DNA of 63,548 bases from Candidatus Azobacteroides sp. GTDB lineage: Bacteria; Bacteroidota; Bacteroidia; Bacteroidales; WRGA01. The stretch covers positions 1 through 63,548 of the forward strand of contig WRGA01000117.1 in assembly GCA_009787405.1 (NCBI GenBank), written 5' to 3'. The notes beneath the pieces are model-generated. The model was not told where the DNA came from and did not search any database. It worked only from the letters and a program-made list of their open reading frames with translations. Made by a program: the position numbers and the translations under genes. Shown here one piece after another: positions 8,733 to 18,037 of this stretch (its first letter is position 1; every line of letters begins with the position of its first letter).

Positions 8733-9577
8733 TTGTCTTGAGAGGTTTGAGCTTCCAACGCTTTTTGTTCTAACCGGCTTTTATCTTTAATGACCAAAAC
8801 ATTTCCGAGTTTGGAGAAATCGACGGCAAGAAGAACTTTCACCGCATAAAAGTTATCGTCGTGTTGCTTGGTATGACTGTCCACCGTTCCGATGATAATC
8901 CCGTCGGGGAACACATCCGAGTAACCGCTCGTCACAATCGTGTCGCCGGCTGCAAAAGACGCATGCCTCGGCAATTCTTCCAACACGGCATATAGGGGAT
9001 CTTTTCCGTCCCAAACCAACGATCCGAAATAATTATTTTTTTTCAATTTGGCGCTTAACCGGAACTTGGAGTTTAAAATCGGAATGACAATCGAATAATT
9101 TTCGGATACGTTGCTGATGACGCCCACCACTCCGTTTTGATCGATGACCCCCATTTCGGGTTGCAATCCGTCTTTAGAACCTTTATTCAAGGTGATGTAA
9201 TTGTTTATTCTCGTAACGCTGTTGCTGATCACATGGACCGGTACGAATTCATATTTTTTGTTTTGAGGATTCGTGAATATCGCATCATTGACGGAATCCT
9301 TCATGTTATTTTCGATATATTGCTCAAGCATCAACACTTTCTGTTGCAGCATTCCGTTTTGTTCCAACAAATCTTCATTGATTGAACGCAAATTGAAATA
9401 ACCCGAGAACCGGCTCATCGCAGTATAAAACTTTCCCGACACCTGATTGGCTGAGCTGATATAAATACTTTGCTGATACGGATTGAAAGTAAACACCAAT
9501 GTCAGGCATACAATTTCAAGCACCACAAAAAACAGCCACGTATTATAACGAATCAAGAAGTTTATTAAATTTTGCAT
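8729..9577 (-). CDS. mreC: Rod shape-determining protein MreC
   Basis: A 282-residue protein with one N-terminal membrane helix (about residues 12-33), a periplasmic coiled coil (EDLLEQNGMLQQKVLMLEQYI) and the beta-barrel core of MreC. It bridges cytoplasmic MreB filaments to PBP2 in the periplasm. I start it at 9577, giving M-Q-N-L-I-N-F-L, because Bacteroidota MreC proteins begin just before the membrane helix; an in-frame ATG at 9649 would add 24 residues with no counterpart. It overlaps mreD by 4 nt. Confidence 0.92.
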   Translation of the reverse strand: MQNLINFLIRYNTWLFFVVLEIVCLTLVFTFNPYQQSIYISSANQVSGKFYTAMSRFSGYFNLRSINEDLLEQNGMLQQKVLMLEQYIENNMKDSVNDAIFTNPQNKKYEFVPVHVISNSVTRINNYITLNKGSKDGLQPEMGVIDQNGVVGVISNVSENYSIVIPILNSKFRLSAKLKKNNYFGSLVWDGKDPLYAVLEELPRHASFAAGDTIVTSGYSDVFPDGIIIGTVDSHTKQHDDNFYAVKVLLAVDFSKLGNVLVIKDKSRLEQKALEAQTSQDK

Positions 9578-9707
9578 AAAACCGTTAAGGATAAATAAAT
9601 ACGTGTAATACCGGCATAAAAGCCTGACCGCTATTACTTTCATCGACAATCAACCATGTTCCGACCGGAAAACATGATCCGGACAAAAGAAAAAGGCAAT
9701 CTTGCGA

Positions 9708-10727
9708 TTACCTTATCAAGAATTGGAATTTATCAATATTTTTAAGAGCTATTCCCGTTCCCTTAGCCACAGCATGAAGGGGATCTTCCGCAACCCGGAA
9801 GGGTATTTTTATTTTGTCGGAAAGACGTTTATCCAATCCTCTTAACAAAGCTCCTCCTCCGGTAAGGAAAATTCCTTTTTTCACCAAATCGGCATACAAT
9901 TCGGGAGGCGTTTGTTCCAACGCCGTTAAAACGGCAGCTTCGATCTTGGCGATCGATTTTTCGAGGCAATGGGCAATTTCCTGATAAGAAACGGGAATTT
10001 CCATCGGCAACGCGGTCATTTGATTAGGTCCGCGAACGATATAGTCTTCGGGACCTTCGGGCAAATTGGTCAACGCCGCACCCACATTGATCTTGATTAA
10101 TTCGGCGGTGCGTTCGCCCACTTTCACATTATGCTGACGACGCATATATTCCATGATGTCGTCCGTCAAATCATCGCCCGCTATTTTTATCGATTTATTG
10201 GAAACAATTCCGCCCAACGAAATGACGGCGATTTCGGTCGTACCTCCGCCGATATCCACAATCATGTTTCCTTCCGGAAGTTCCACGTCGATTCCGATCC
10301 CTATAGCCGCAGCCATCGGTTCATAAATCATATACACATCGCGTCCTCCGGCATGTTCGGCAGAGTCCCTCACCGCACGAATTTCGACTTCGGTGCTTCC
10401 CGAAGGGATGCAAACCACCATGCGCAAGGAAGGCGTAAAAATACTTTTCTTGGTGGCAGCCATCCGGATCATTCCGCGAATCATCTGTTCGGCAGCATAG
10501 AAATCGGCAATCACACCGTCCCGGAGAGGACGAATCGTCCGGATATTCTCATGCGTTTTTCCCTGCATCTGTTGCGCTCTTTCTCCTACTGCGATTAATT
10601 TATCGCTGCGTCTGTCAAGTGCAACGACAGAAGGTTGATCCACTACGATTTTTCCGTTTTGTATGATAATGGTATTCGCCGTACCAAGGTCAATTGCCAA
10701 CTCTTGTGAAAAAGAAAACAGTCCCAT
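9708..10727 (-). CDS. mreB: Rod shape-determining protein MreB
   Basis: A 339-residue bacterial actin. Both phosphate-binding loops are visible, D-L-G-T-A-N-T at residues 14-20 and D-I-G-G-G-T-T in the second domain, together with the adenosine motif TGGGALLRGLD near the C-terminus. MreB filaments under the inner membrane orient the elongasome. The length and motifs are standard. The gene follows purH by 27 nt and precedes mreC, so the operon order is purH-mreB-mreC-mreD-mrdA-rodA. Confidence 0.97.
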   Translation of the reverse strand: MGLFSFSQELAIDLGTANTIIIQNGKIVVDQPSVVALDRRSDKLIAVGERAQQMQGKTHENIRTIRPLRDGVIADFYAAEQMIRGMIRMAATKKSIFTPSLRMVVCIPSGSTEVEIRAVRDSAEHAGGRDVYMIYEPMAAAIGIGIDVELPEGNMIVDIGGGTTEIAVISLGGIVSNKSIKIAGDDLTDDIMEYMRRQHNVKVGERTAELIKINVGAALTNLPEGPEDYIVRGPNQMTALPMEIPVSYQEIAHCLEKSIAKIEAAVLTALEQTPPELYADLVKKGIFLTGGGALLRGLDKRLSDKIKIPFRVAEDPLHAVAKGTGIALKNIDKFQFLIR

Positions 10728-10754
10728 ATTCCTTTCTTCTTTATTATTTTATCA

Positions 10755-12278
10755 TTAATGTTTAAAATGACGGATACCGGTCATCACCATTGCAACTCCG
10801 TTTTTGTTGCAATATTCTACGGACAAGTTGTCTTTGATGGAACCTCCGGGCTGAATGACCGCCGTTATTCCCGCTTGATGTGCGATTTCCACACAATCGG
10901 GGAACGGGAAGTACGCATCGGAAGCCATCACGGCGCCGTTTAAATCAAAACCGGACGATTTTGCTTTTTCAACAGCCTGCTTCAACGCATCAACTCTCGA
11001 TGTCTGCCCTATTCCGCTTGCCAGAAGCTGTTTGTTTTTTGCCAGCACAATGGCATTCGATTTACTGTGTTTTACAATTTTATTCGCAAACAACAAATCT
11101 TCGATCTCTTTCCGGCCAGGCGCTTCGGTGGTAACAACTTTCAAATTTTCTTCTCTTTCAACGTTCAAATCTTTATCCTGACTCAAAACACCGTTCAACA
11201 AAGAACGAAATTGTTTTTGCGGAAAATCCTGTTTTTTCCGGATCAGAATAATACGATTTTTTTTCCGGGTCAAAATCTCAAGCGCATCGACCTCGTAATC
11301 GGGAGCAATGATCACTTCAAAAAACAATTTGTCGATTTCTTCGGCAGTCGCCTTATCCACGATGCCGTTTGTTACAAGAATGCCTCCGAATGCCGAAACA
11401 GGATCGCCTGCAAGAGCATCATTCCAAGCATCCTGCAAAACAGGCCTTGAAGCCAGTCCACAAGCATTGTTATGTTTAAGAACGGCAAATGTCAAATCTT
11501 CGTAATCATTGATCAGAGCAATAGCGGCATCGATATCCAATAAATTATTGTATGAAATTTCTTTTCCTTGAAGCTGTTCGAACATTTCGTCGAAATTACC
11601 GTAGAAAATTCCTTTTTGATGAGGATTTTCTCCGTATCTTAAAATTTTGGCATTATCGAAAGCCGAACGGAAGTAATTTCCTTCTCCCGCATCAAAGTAA
11701 TTGAAGATGGCGGAATCGTATCCCGAAGACACGGCAAAAGCTTCTTTGGCAAACCATTTACGATCTTCAAGAGAAGTCTGCGCTCCTTTTTCCTCCAGCA
11801 GATTCATCAATGCCTTATATTGGTTTTGAGAAGCTGCGATGACAACATCTTTGAAGTTTTTGGCGGCTGCACGAATCAACGATATTCCGCCGATATCTAT
11901 TTTTTCGATGACTTCTTTTTCGTCGGCATCGGAAGCGACGGTTTCTTCGAAGGGATACAAATCAACGATGACTAAATCTATTTCGGGAATTTCATATTGT
12001 TCGATTTGATGCAGATCATTTTCCAAATCCCGCCGGCACAATATTCCTCCGAAAACTTTCGGATGCAGCGTTTTAACTCTTCCGCCTAAAATAGAAGGAT
12101 ACCCCGTAAGGTCTTCCACCTTTCTGCAAGGCATTCCCAATGATTCAATAAATTCATGGGTGCCTCCCGTGGAAATAAATTCGACCCCTTCTTTAGAAAG
12201 CTTCAACAGGATTTCATCCAAACCTGTTTTGTGATAAACAGAAATAAGCGCAGTTTTTATCCTTTTATTTTCAAACAT
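10755..12278 (-). CDS. purH: Bifunctional AICAR transformylase / IMP cyclohydrolase
   Basis: A 507-residue cytosolic enzyme for the last two steps of purine synthesis, AICAR to FAICAR to IMP. The N-terminal IMP cyclohydrolase domain carries K-T-L-H-P-K-V-F-G-G near residue 68; the C-terminal transformylase domain has LKHNNACGLA and the KHSKSNAIVLAKN and GIGQTSR segments. It is the first gene of the cell-shape operon, a common arrangement in Bacteroidota that ties purine supply and wall elongation to one promoter. Confidence 0.97.
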   Translation of the reverse strand: MFENKRIKTALISVYHKTGLDEILLKLSKEGVEFISTGGTHEFIESLGMPCRKVEDLTGYPSILGGRVKTLHPKVFGGILCRRDLENDLHQIEQYEIPEIDLVIVDLYPFEETVASDADEKEVIEKIDIGGISLIRAAAKNFKDVVIAASQNQYKALMNLLEEKGAQTSLEDRKWFAKEAFAVSSGYDSAIFNYFDAGEGNYFRSAFDNAKILRYGENPHQKGIFYGNFDEMFEQLQGKEISYNNLLDIDAAIALINDYEDLTFAVLKHNNACGLASRPVLQDAWNDALAGDPVSAFGGILVTNGIVDKATAEEIDKLFFEVIIAPDYEVDALEILTRKKNRIILIRKKQDFPQKQFRSLLNGVLSQDKDLNVEREENLKVVTTEAPGRKEIEDLLFANKIVKHSKSNAIVLAKNKQLLASGIGQTSRVDALKQAVEKAKSSGFDLNGAVMASDAYFPFPDCVEIAHQAGITAVIQPGGSIKDNLSVEYCNKNGVAMVMTGIRHFKH

Positions 12279-12307
12279 TCAGTATCGTGGTTATCAATTA
12301 AAAAGCG

Positions 12308-12334
12308 CAAAGTTAAAACAAATTCCAAAAACAA
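12308..12334 (-). promoter_or_regulatory. Probable promoter of the purH-mre-mrdA-rodA operon
   Basis: On the minus strand TAACTTTG (12308-12315) matches the -7 consensus TAnnTTTG. A TTG at 12332-12334 could be the -33 element, but the 16-nt spacing is shorter than the usual 18-20. The box lies 30 nt upstream of the purH start codon. Confidence 0.45.
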
Positions 12335-12418
12335 GTACCTTCTTTCCGGAATAAAAAAGCATGATTTTATCAAAAAATATATAAATAAGCATGCCGCAAA
12401 AAATAATTTATATTTTAA

Positions 12419-12474
12419 ACACCAAGTCACCAAGACGGAAGGGCGTGAAGTTTAAAATCTTTGTGACTTGGTGT
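12419..12474. repeat. Inverted repeat beside the 74-nt dispersed element
   Basis: ACACCAAGTCAC at 12419-12430 and GTGACTTGGTGT at 12463-12474 are perfect 12-bp inverted arms with 32 nt between them. The right arm lies inside the 74-nt element described in the next entry. It may be a remnant of a longer palindromic element or a transcript end for the gene on the minus strand upstream. Confidence 0.6.
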
Positions 12475-12527
12475 CTTTGCATCTTCGCGTTTAAAACAGC
12501 ATAAATTAAATTCTGCCGGGTACTTAT
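12454..12527 (+). repeat. Dispersed 74-nt non-coding repeat, copy A
   Basis: This stretch aligns without gaps to 63163-63236, differing at roughly ten positions. Shared parts are AAAATCTTTG at the start, the run TGCATCTTCGCGTTTAAAA in the middle and CCGGGTACTTAT at the end. It has no reading frame and lies in the gap between purH and the next gene. A fragment of its end occurs at 24326-24353. It carries no transposase, so it is either a non-autonomous repeat or an intergenic element of unknown role. Confidence 0.75.
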
Positions 12528-12577
12528 TTACCAAATGTAACGGGAAATCAGTTGAGGCTTCGCTTTTTTATTCTTTC

Positions 12578-14143
12578 CTATTTCTTTCCGAAAACAATAT
12601 GATAAAAAAGCAGGTTTTCCTGATTGGTAAAATGTACCCCGATTCTCCATTTTCCGAAAAAAACGGGATATTCGGCGGCTTTTCCCGATAATTTTAACGG
12701 AGAATTGTGTCCTGCGTGCGCAATCATTTCCAAGTTTCCCAATATGGCAATATGACACGGATCGCTCAAGTTTTCCGTCAAATTTGAAAATTCCGATGAC
12801 TGTTTTTTCCCGATGCTGCTCAAATAATTCACCAAAACATATTCATCAGGCGACACCACCAAATAATCTTCCGAGAACGAAAGGTAATATTGCGGACTTT
12901 CCGGGAAAAAAGCAGATCCGACCACATCACTTAACAAGTTGAAATTACGCAAAGTAAAGACCAACACCAACCGGCGGGTTCCTTCAACCGTCAACTGCCT
13001 GACGGAATAATAGTACCCGGGCACACCGGAAAATAGATAATTACGCAATTTTTTTTCAAAATCAGCTGTCCGGTTCATTTTCAGGCAATAAACTTTCGAG
13101 ATCTTATTGTCTGACGAATCTTTAATATAAATGGTATGAAATTCATTTCCCGCAAACCGTAAGAATAAACTGTCGGGACTGAGGCTGTCTTTTCTGAGAT
13201 AGGTAAAATTTTTCTTTTCCGAATCGGAGGTCATCGACCGGGCAGTTTTTAAATCGACTCCGTAGCTTTTCACGAAAACAACGCCGGGAGGAAACAGATG
13301 CGGTTGGAACAATGAAACGGGTGCAATCGAAGGAATCAATGCGGTAAAATCGGAAGAATCATCATCCGGTTTATAATAACCCGAAAACCAGATTTCATTG
13401 TCCATAAACGTAATGTCCGAGCTTGTCCATCCTTTAACCACGGGAGAGGTGACAGTCGTGTCTTTAACGACCATATCTTTTTCCATCATATGATAAAATA
13501 ATGTGGCAAGCGTTTTTTTTCCGGCCGTTTTGGAAATCTGCACAAATTTCGCGTCGTTTTGAACGGAAGTTCCGTTTTTCCGGCACAGAATAACTTTTTC
13601 GATCAGTTTGCCGTTGAAACTCCCGATAAAAATATTGTCTTTAAACGTACAGGAAAAAAAACGGTTATCCGCCAAAGTATAGTGCAAGATTTCCGCTCCT
13701 TCAAATTTCTGGACAATCGGAGGAAACGGAGGAAAAATTTCATTTTCCAGGGCATCTTTCCACAGAGAAACTTCGTTCGAACGTAATTTGGTATAATAAA
13801 TTTCGCCTTCATGGTGGAAAGAAACCATAATTCGTCCTTTTCCCCACGGAAAAAACTTATTTCCGTTGTCTTCTATCGGGGTAATGCTGCGATTTAATGT
13901 TTTCTCCCATGCAAAAAGCTTTTGATTGGCGGAATCGACCGGAACGTTTTTTTGAAGCAGAAAAGAAAACCGGTCGTATTCATTGATTTGAAGGATCGAT
14001 TTTGCATCACCCGGAACCAATGACAGTATATCTTCCCGCGATGTTTTCTCATCTTGCCTTAAGACCGTGTAAAAATATATACCGGCAATTAATGCAAAAA
14101 CGGCGAAAATAATCCAAACAATTAATCTGTAATATACCTTCAT
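12578..14143 (-). CDS. Membrane-anchored periplasmic protein of unknown function
   Basis: A 521-residue protein with a single N-terminal membrane helix (about residues 6-27) and a large soluble part that should lie in the periplasm. The segment after the anchor (S-L-V-P-G-D-A-K-S-I-L-Q-I-N) resembles proteins annotated as DUF3352, which have no known function. No catalytic motif is apparent. It is transcribed away from gldF, with a short divergent promoter region between them, and is not obviously in an operon. Its closest relatives are likely restricted to Bacteroidales, but that is inference. Confidence 0.65.
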   Translation of the reverse strand: MKVYYRLIVWIIFAVFALIAGIYFYTVLRQDEKTSREDILSLVPGDAKSILQINEYDRFSFLLQKNVPVDSANQKLFAWEKTLNRSITPIEDNGNKFFPWGKGRIMVSFHHEGEIYYTKLRSNEVSLWKDALENEIFPPFPPIVQKFEGAEILHYTLADNRFFSCTFKDNIFIGSFNGKLIEKVILCRKNGTSVQNDAKFVQISKTAGKKTLATLFYHMMEKDMVVKDTTVTSPVVKGWTSSDITFMDNEIWFSGYYKPDDDSSDFTALIPSIAPVSLFQPHLFPPGVVFVKSYGVDLKTARSMTSDSEKKNFTYLRKDSLSPDSLFLRFAGNEFHTIYIKDSSDNKISKVYCLKMNRTADFEKKLRNYLFSGVPGYYYSVRQLTVEGTRRLVLVFTLRNFNLLSDVVGSAFFPESPQYYLSFSEDYLVVSPDEYVLVNYLSSIGKKQSSEFSNLTENLSDPCHIAILGNLEMIAHAGHNSPLKLSGKAAEYPVFFGKWRIGVHFTNQENLLFYHIVFGKK

Positions 14144-14170
14144 TATTCAGTTCTCTGTGGCAAAAATACG

Positions 14171-14199
14171 TTGTGTTTTGATTTTCTTCACTATATTTG
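14171..14199 (+). promoter_or_regulatory. Promoter of gldFG
   Basis: TTG at 14171-14173 and TATATTTG at 14192-14199, 18 nt apart, form a good Bacteroidota promoter. Transcription would start about 45 nt before the gldF start codon at 14253. This also argues against the upstream in-frame start at 14157. Confidence 0.6.
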
Positions 14200-14252
14200 T
14201 TGAAATTAAATCACCAAAGAAAAAGCAAAAATACAATTTATTACCTATTATT

Positions 14253-14981
14253 ATGTTTATTTTATTTAAAAAAGAATTAACAATTTTATCATCCTCCATT
14301 CAAGGGCCGGCTATACCGGTGGTTTACTTATTGATATCGGGTTTGTTTTTGTGGGTATTTCCCGGTTCTTTCAATATTCCCGGACAAGGCTACTCCGATT
14401 TAACAGGCTTATTTACAGTCAGTCCCGTATTATTTTTGATTTTAATCCCGGCATTATGCATGCGATCTTTTGCCGAAGAAAAAAAAACGGGCACGGAAGA
14501 ATTGCTTTTTATCCGGCCGGTCACTGTGGGACAAATCGTCTTTTCAAAATTTTTGGCAGTATCGAGCATCATCCTGTTCAGTCTTTTACTCACGGGAATT
14601 TATTGGATTTCGATCGGCTTTTTGGGCAGTCCGCTTTGGAACATCGACTCCGGCGCCGCAATCGGAGGATATGCGGCATTGATATTGACGGCGTTGTTGT
14701 TTGTTTCCGTCGGTGAATTTGCATCATCGCTCACCGGCAATCAAATCATCGCATTCGTGGCGGGAATTTTTTTTTGCACGCTGTTTTATTGGGGGTTCGA
14801 ACTTTTTTCCTCCATACTTCCCGGATCCGAATGGCAACTGCTGATCCGGAATATCGGCGTTTTACCTCATTATCAAACATTATGCCGCGGAATCGTCGAT
14901 TCCCGCGATGTCATTTATTTCATCGTCTGGATATTGTTCTTTTCGGCATTGACCATCCGGATACACCAACGCACAAGATAA
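14253..14981 (+). CDS. gldF: GldF-like ABC transporter permease
   Basis: A 242-residue inner-membrane protein with six predicted helices, matching the permease subunit of the Gld ABC transporter. In gliding Flavobacteria, GldA (ATPase), GldF and GldG work together, although the transported substrate is unknown; many non-gliding Bacteroidales keep gldFG. The segment CMRSFAEEKKTGTEELL near residue 70 is the family hallmark. I start at 14253 because this ATG lies downstream of the promoter at 14171-14199 and matches the usual N-terminus M-F-I-L-F-K-K-E; a start at 14157 would lie upstream of the -33 box. gldG follows after 7 nt. No gldA is in the window. Confidence 0.9.
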   Translation: MFILFKKELTILSSSIQGPAIPVVYLLISGLFLWVFPGSFNIPGQGYSDLTGLFTVSPVLFLILIPALCMRSFAEEKKTGTEELLFIRPVTVGQIVFSKFLAVSSIILFSLLLTGIYWISIGFLGSPLWNIDSGAAIGGYAALILTALLFVSVGEFASSLTGNQIIAFVAGIFFCTLFYWGFELFSSILPGSEWQLLIRNIGVLPHYQTLCRGIVDSRDVIYFIVWILFFSALTIRIHQRTR

Positions 14982-14988
14982 GACCGAT

Positions 14989-16659
14989 ATGAATAAAAAA
15001 CATACCTTTATATATCGATGCATCGGATTGGCAGCTGCTTGTTGTTTGTCGGGATTATTCCATTTTCGGGCGGATCTGACCGGCGATAAAGAATATACGT
15101 TGTCGGATTATACCAAAAATCTGCTGAAAGGTTTGAATGAAGATGTCCGGGTGATTATTTATTTAGACGGTTCGCTTGACAGCGATTACCTCCGGTTGAA
15201 AAAAGCGACCCGGGAAATATTGGACGAATTTAACGGTTATTCTCCGAAAAAAATAACTCCGGTTTTTTATAATCCGAATAATGCCGGAAACGACGAAAAA
15301 AGAAACCGGCAACGATTGCAATTGCTGAAGCGGGGAATGAAAGATGAGATATTGGTCGAAACCGACAATGAAGGACGGATGATCCAAAAATCGGTATTTC
15401 CGTGGGCTGACATCATCATCAAAAACGACACGGCATCGGTCTGCCTGTTGTCGGACAATACCGGCAAATCCAAACAAGAACGGATCAATGCTTCCATCGA
15501 AGATTTGGAATATCAATTAACCGACGCCCTGACGGAATTAACGGAGAAAGATTTCCCGGAGATTGCCTTTCTGGAAGGTCATGACGAATTACCCGAAGTG
15601 TACGTTTATGATGCCGTCGAGACTTTGAGCCGACATTATACCGTTTTTCGGGGCAGCATTGCCGATATCGACGAAATTCCGCCGTACAAAGTGCTTATCA
15701 TTGCCGGCCCGACCAAAAAGTTTTCGGAAAAGGAAAAATACCTGCTCGACCGGTACATTGTTTCGGGCGGAAACGTTCTTTTTCTGATGGGGGGAGTCGT
15801 TGTATCATACGAAGATCTCTGGAAAAAGGGGCAATCGGCAAGCATGATCAATGATGTAAATTTGGATGATTTATTTTTCCGGTATGGATTCCGCATCAAC
15901 CCGGTACTGATTCAGGATTTGCAATGTGCTTATATTCCTTTGAAAGTAGGGAACGACGAGACAACCTTTCACCCGGCGCCGTGGTATTACGCCCCGTTGC
16001 TTCATCCGTCGGAAAACCATCCGATCACCGGAAATATGGCGCCGGTCAAAGCCGAATTTGTCAGTTCGATCGACTTTACGGGAAATGACACCGGAATCAA
16101 AAAGCAACTATTGCTGACAAGTTCCGGACGATCGCATATCGTTTCCATTCCCGAAACGATCACTCCGGATGCTCCCCAAGTGAAAGAAACATCCGACTAT
16201 TTCAACCGGAAAAACATTCCTGCGGCTGCACTGCTGGAAGGCCGGTTCCCGTCGGCATTCAGCAACCGCATGCCGCCGGAAGGAGTCAAACCGGCTCCGA
16301 AACCGGCACCCGGAAACGGCAAAATTATCGTTGCGGCATCGGCCAACATCATTCGAAACGAAATTCAATGGACGGGAAATAAAGGTACGGCATTACCGTT
16401 GGGGTATGACAGTTACATGGACCGGCAATTCGGAAACCGCGATTTTATCGTAAATTCGGTGAATTATCTGGCTGGAAAAGAATCGCAAATGCTGTTACGG
16501 AGTAAACACAATACGTTGAGGCTGTTGGATAAAACAAAAATAAACTCCGGGAAAAAGTTTTGGATATTGATCAACATCGGAGTTCCTCTTGTGTTGGTAA
16601 TCATCCCGGTAATCGGATTTCAATATCTGAGGAAAAGAAAATACGGAACAATACGGTAA
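14989..16659 (+). CDS. gldG: GldG-like ABC transporter component
   Basis: A 556-residue protein with an N-terminal membrane helix, a long periplasmic part and a C-terminal helix (about residues 520-545), the architecture of GldG. Recognisable segments are R-A-D-L-T-G-D-K-E-Y-T-L-S near residue 27 and FLEGHDELPE near residue 193. It is the partner of GldF, only 7 nt upstream, and together with a GldA ATPase would form an ABC-type complex. The C-terminus ends in a basic cytoplasmic tail (RKRKYGTIR). Confidence 0.92.
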   Translation: MNKKHTFIYRCIGLAAACCLSGLFHFRADLTGDKEYTLSDYTKNLLKGLNEDVRVIIYLDGSLDSDYLRLKKATREILDEFNGYSPKKITPVFYNPNNAGNDEKRNRQRLQLLKRGMKDEILVETDNEGRMIQKSVFPWADIIIKNDTASVCLLSDNTGKSKQERINASIEDLEYQLTDALTELTEKDFPEIAFLEGHDELPEVYVYDAVETLSRHYTVFRGSIADIDEIPPYKVLIIAGPTKKFSEKEKYLLDRYIVSGGNVLFLMGGVVVSYEDLWKKGQSASMINDVNLDDLFFRYGFRINPVLIQDLQCAYIPLKVGNDETTFHPAPWYYAPLLHPSENHPITGNMAPVKAEFVSSIDFTGNDTGIKKQLLLTSSGRSHIVSIPETITPDAPQVKETSDYFNRKNIPAAALLEGRFPSAFSNRMPPEGVKPAPKPAPGNGKIIVAASANIIRNEIQWTGNKGTALPLGYDSYMDRQFGNRDFIVNSVNYLAGKESQMLLRSKHNTLRLLDKTKINSGKKFWILINIGVPLVLVIIPVIGFQYLRKRKYGTIR

Positions 16660-16727
16660 ATATGTGGCATAAACTGTTTTTTTGACGTATTTACCCGTAA
16701 AAATTACCACGTTATTTTTACACGTTA

Positions 16728-17417
16728 CTAAAATATAAATCCTCCCGAAAAACTCATGGCATTCATCCGTCCTTTCATAATCATCTCTCCGAAAGGATTT
16801 TCGCTGCCGGACGACGAGGTGTAGGTTATTCCGTTGAGGTAGTTTTTTAATCCGAATTCGTACCGGAAATCAAAAAATAATTTCGAAATGCTTACTCCGA
16901 AACCGCAGACCAAAGAAGGATAATGCGGTTTAAAATCATAGTTCAACGGATAAGTATTATGGTCGACATTAAAAACTTTTTTGGCGACAATAATTTTGGA
17001 TATTTTGGGGCCGGCATAAAGATTAAATCCGTAAGGCGGTACTTTAATAATATGATACCCGAACAATACCGGAATTCCCATCGAATTAAATTCCCAAGAC
17101 AAATCTACGGTATTATTGTTTTCCGATTCGTCCGTAAAATTAAACTCGAGCGAACCGCGGGTGTAATAATACCCGGCTTCGGTTTGAAGATACATTTTAT
17201 TCAGATTGACCCGCATAAACAAGCTGCCGGTCAATCCGACTTTATAAATATTCTCGGGATGCTTGATTTCCTTTCCGTCCATCGAAAAATCATTGATGAG
17301 GCAAATCCCGGAATTAAATCCGCCTTTCAGTCCCCAATCGATTCGTTTATTCGAATCCTGGGCAAAAACCGATATTCCGACAAAAAACAATGCTATTACC
17401 GGCCAATAATCCTTCAT
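16728..17417 (-). CDS. Outer-membrane beta-barrel protein
   Basis: A 229-residue exported protein. The N-terminus is a signal peptide ending near V-F-A before Q-D-S. The rest alternates hydrophobic and polar residues in strands with frequent Gly/Tyr/Phe, and the chain ends in F-S-G-G-F-I-F with a terminal aromatic residue as in outer-membrane barrels. It resembles the porin-like family PF13568 of Bacteroidota, predicted to have about eight strands. Its substrate or partner is unknown. The flavin reductase gene starts 3 nt upstream, so the two may be co-transcribed without being functionally linked. Confidence 0.8.
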   Translation of the reverse strand: MKDYWPVIALFFVGISVFAQDSNKRIDWGLKGGFNSGICLINDFSMDGKEIKHPENIYKVGLTGSLFMRVNLNKMYLQTEAGYYYTRGSLEFNFTDESENNNTVDLSWEFNSMGIPVLFGYHIIKVPPYGFNLYAGPKISKIIVAKKVFNVDHNTYPLNYDFKPHYPSLVCGFGVSISKLFFDFRYEFGLKNYLNGITYTSSSGSENPFGEMIMKGRMNAMSFSGGFIF

Positions 17418-17420
17418 TTT

Positions 17421-17987
17421 TTATTGCTTTTTTTGCACAGACCATCCGAATTTACCGATATGTTCTCCCATCCCGTAATAATTCCCGTGAGCATACACCA
17501 ACAAATCGACCTCTTCCATTTTGAACCGGCCGGTTTCCCGATCGATATATGTTTCATCAGCCAAAACGTTCACCACGTCGGCAATAAACATGTCGTGCGA
17601 ACCTAAGCTGATGATTTCCTTCACTTTACATTCGATACATAACGGAGATTCTTCGATGACAGGCGCCCGGACAATACTTGCCTTGCCGATGGTCAGTCCC
17701 GTTTCTTCAAACTTATTGTATTTCCTGCCGGAACGAACGCCGACCCAATCGGTTTCACGCGCCATCTTTCGGGTGGTAAGGTTGATCACGAATTCCATAT
17801 TTTTTTTCAAAATGGCATAAGAATATCTTTCGGGCCTCACCGAAATGTAACACATCGGCGGGTCGCTGCATATCGTTCCTACCCACGCGATGGTCAACAC
17901 ATTATATTCGTTTTCGTTACTTCCGCAACTCACCATTACGGCGGGTAGGGGATATATCATTGTTCCGGGTTTCCAATCTTGCTTCAT
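17421..17987 (-). CDS. Flavin reductase family protein
   Basis: A 188-residue soluble protein of the FMN-binding split-barrel family (flavin reductase-like domain). The N-terminal W-K-P-G-T-M-I-Y-P-L-P-A-V-M-V-S pattern, the I-C-S-D-P-P-M-C-Y-I-S-V-R segment near residue 45 and E-F-V-I-N-L-T near residue 78 are typical. Members reduce FMN with NAD(P)H or act as flavoredoxins in anaerobes; which applies here cannot be told. The start codon is directly preceded by an AACTCTT repeat tract. Confidence 0.88.
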   Translation of the reverse strand: MKQDWKPGTMIYPLPAVMVSCGSNENEYNVLTIAWVGTICSDPPMCYISVRPERYSYAILKKNMEFVINLTTRKMARETDWVGVRSGRKYNKFEETGLTIGKASIVRAPVIEESPLCIECKVKEIISLGSHDMFIADVVNVLADETYIDRETGRFKMEEVDLLVYAHGNYYGMGEHIGKFGWSVQKKQ

Positions 17988-17990
17988 AAA

Positions 17991-18022
17991 AGTTAAGAGT
18001 TAAGAATTAAGAGTTAAGAGTT
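17991..18022 (-). repeat. (AACTCTT)n tract upstream of the flavin reductase gene
   Basis: On the minus strand this reads as four imperfect AACTCTT units ending 3 nt before the start codon at 17987. Two similar tracts precede other start codons, at 57329-57347 and 60491-60560, in the same orientation relative to the gene. Confidence 0.8.
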
Positions 18023-18037
18023 TCGTAATTTTTAATT

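Noticed and set aside
9578-9649. Upstream 24-codon extension of MreC
   Set aside because: The extension has no counterpart in the family, and the membrane helix is preceded by the usual short N-terminus when starting at 9577.
16923-17606. 227-codon plus-strand frame
   Set aside because: It runs antisense across the outer-membrane barrel gene and into the flavin reductase gene, both clearly supported on the minus strand.
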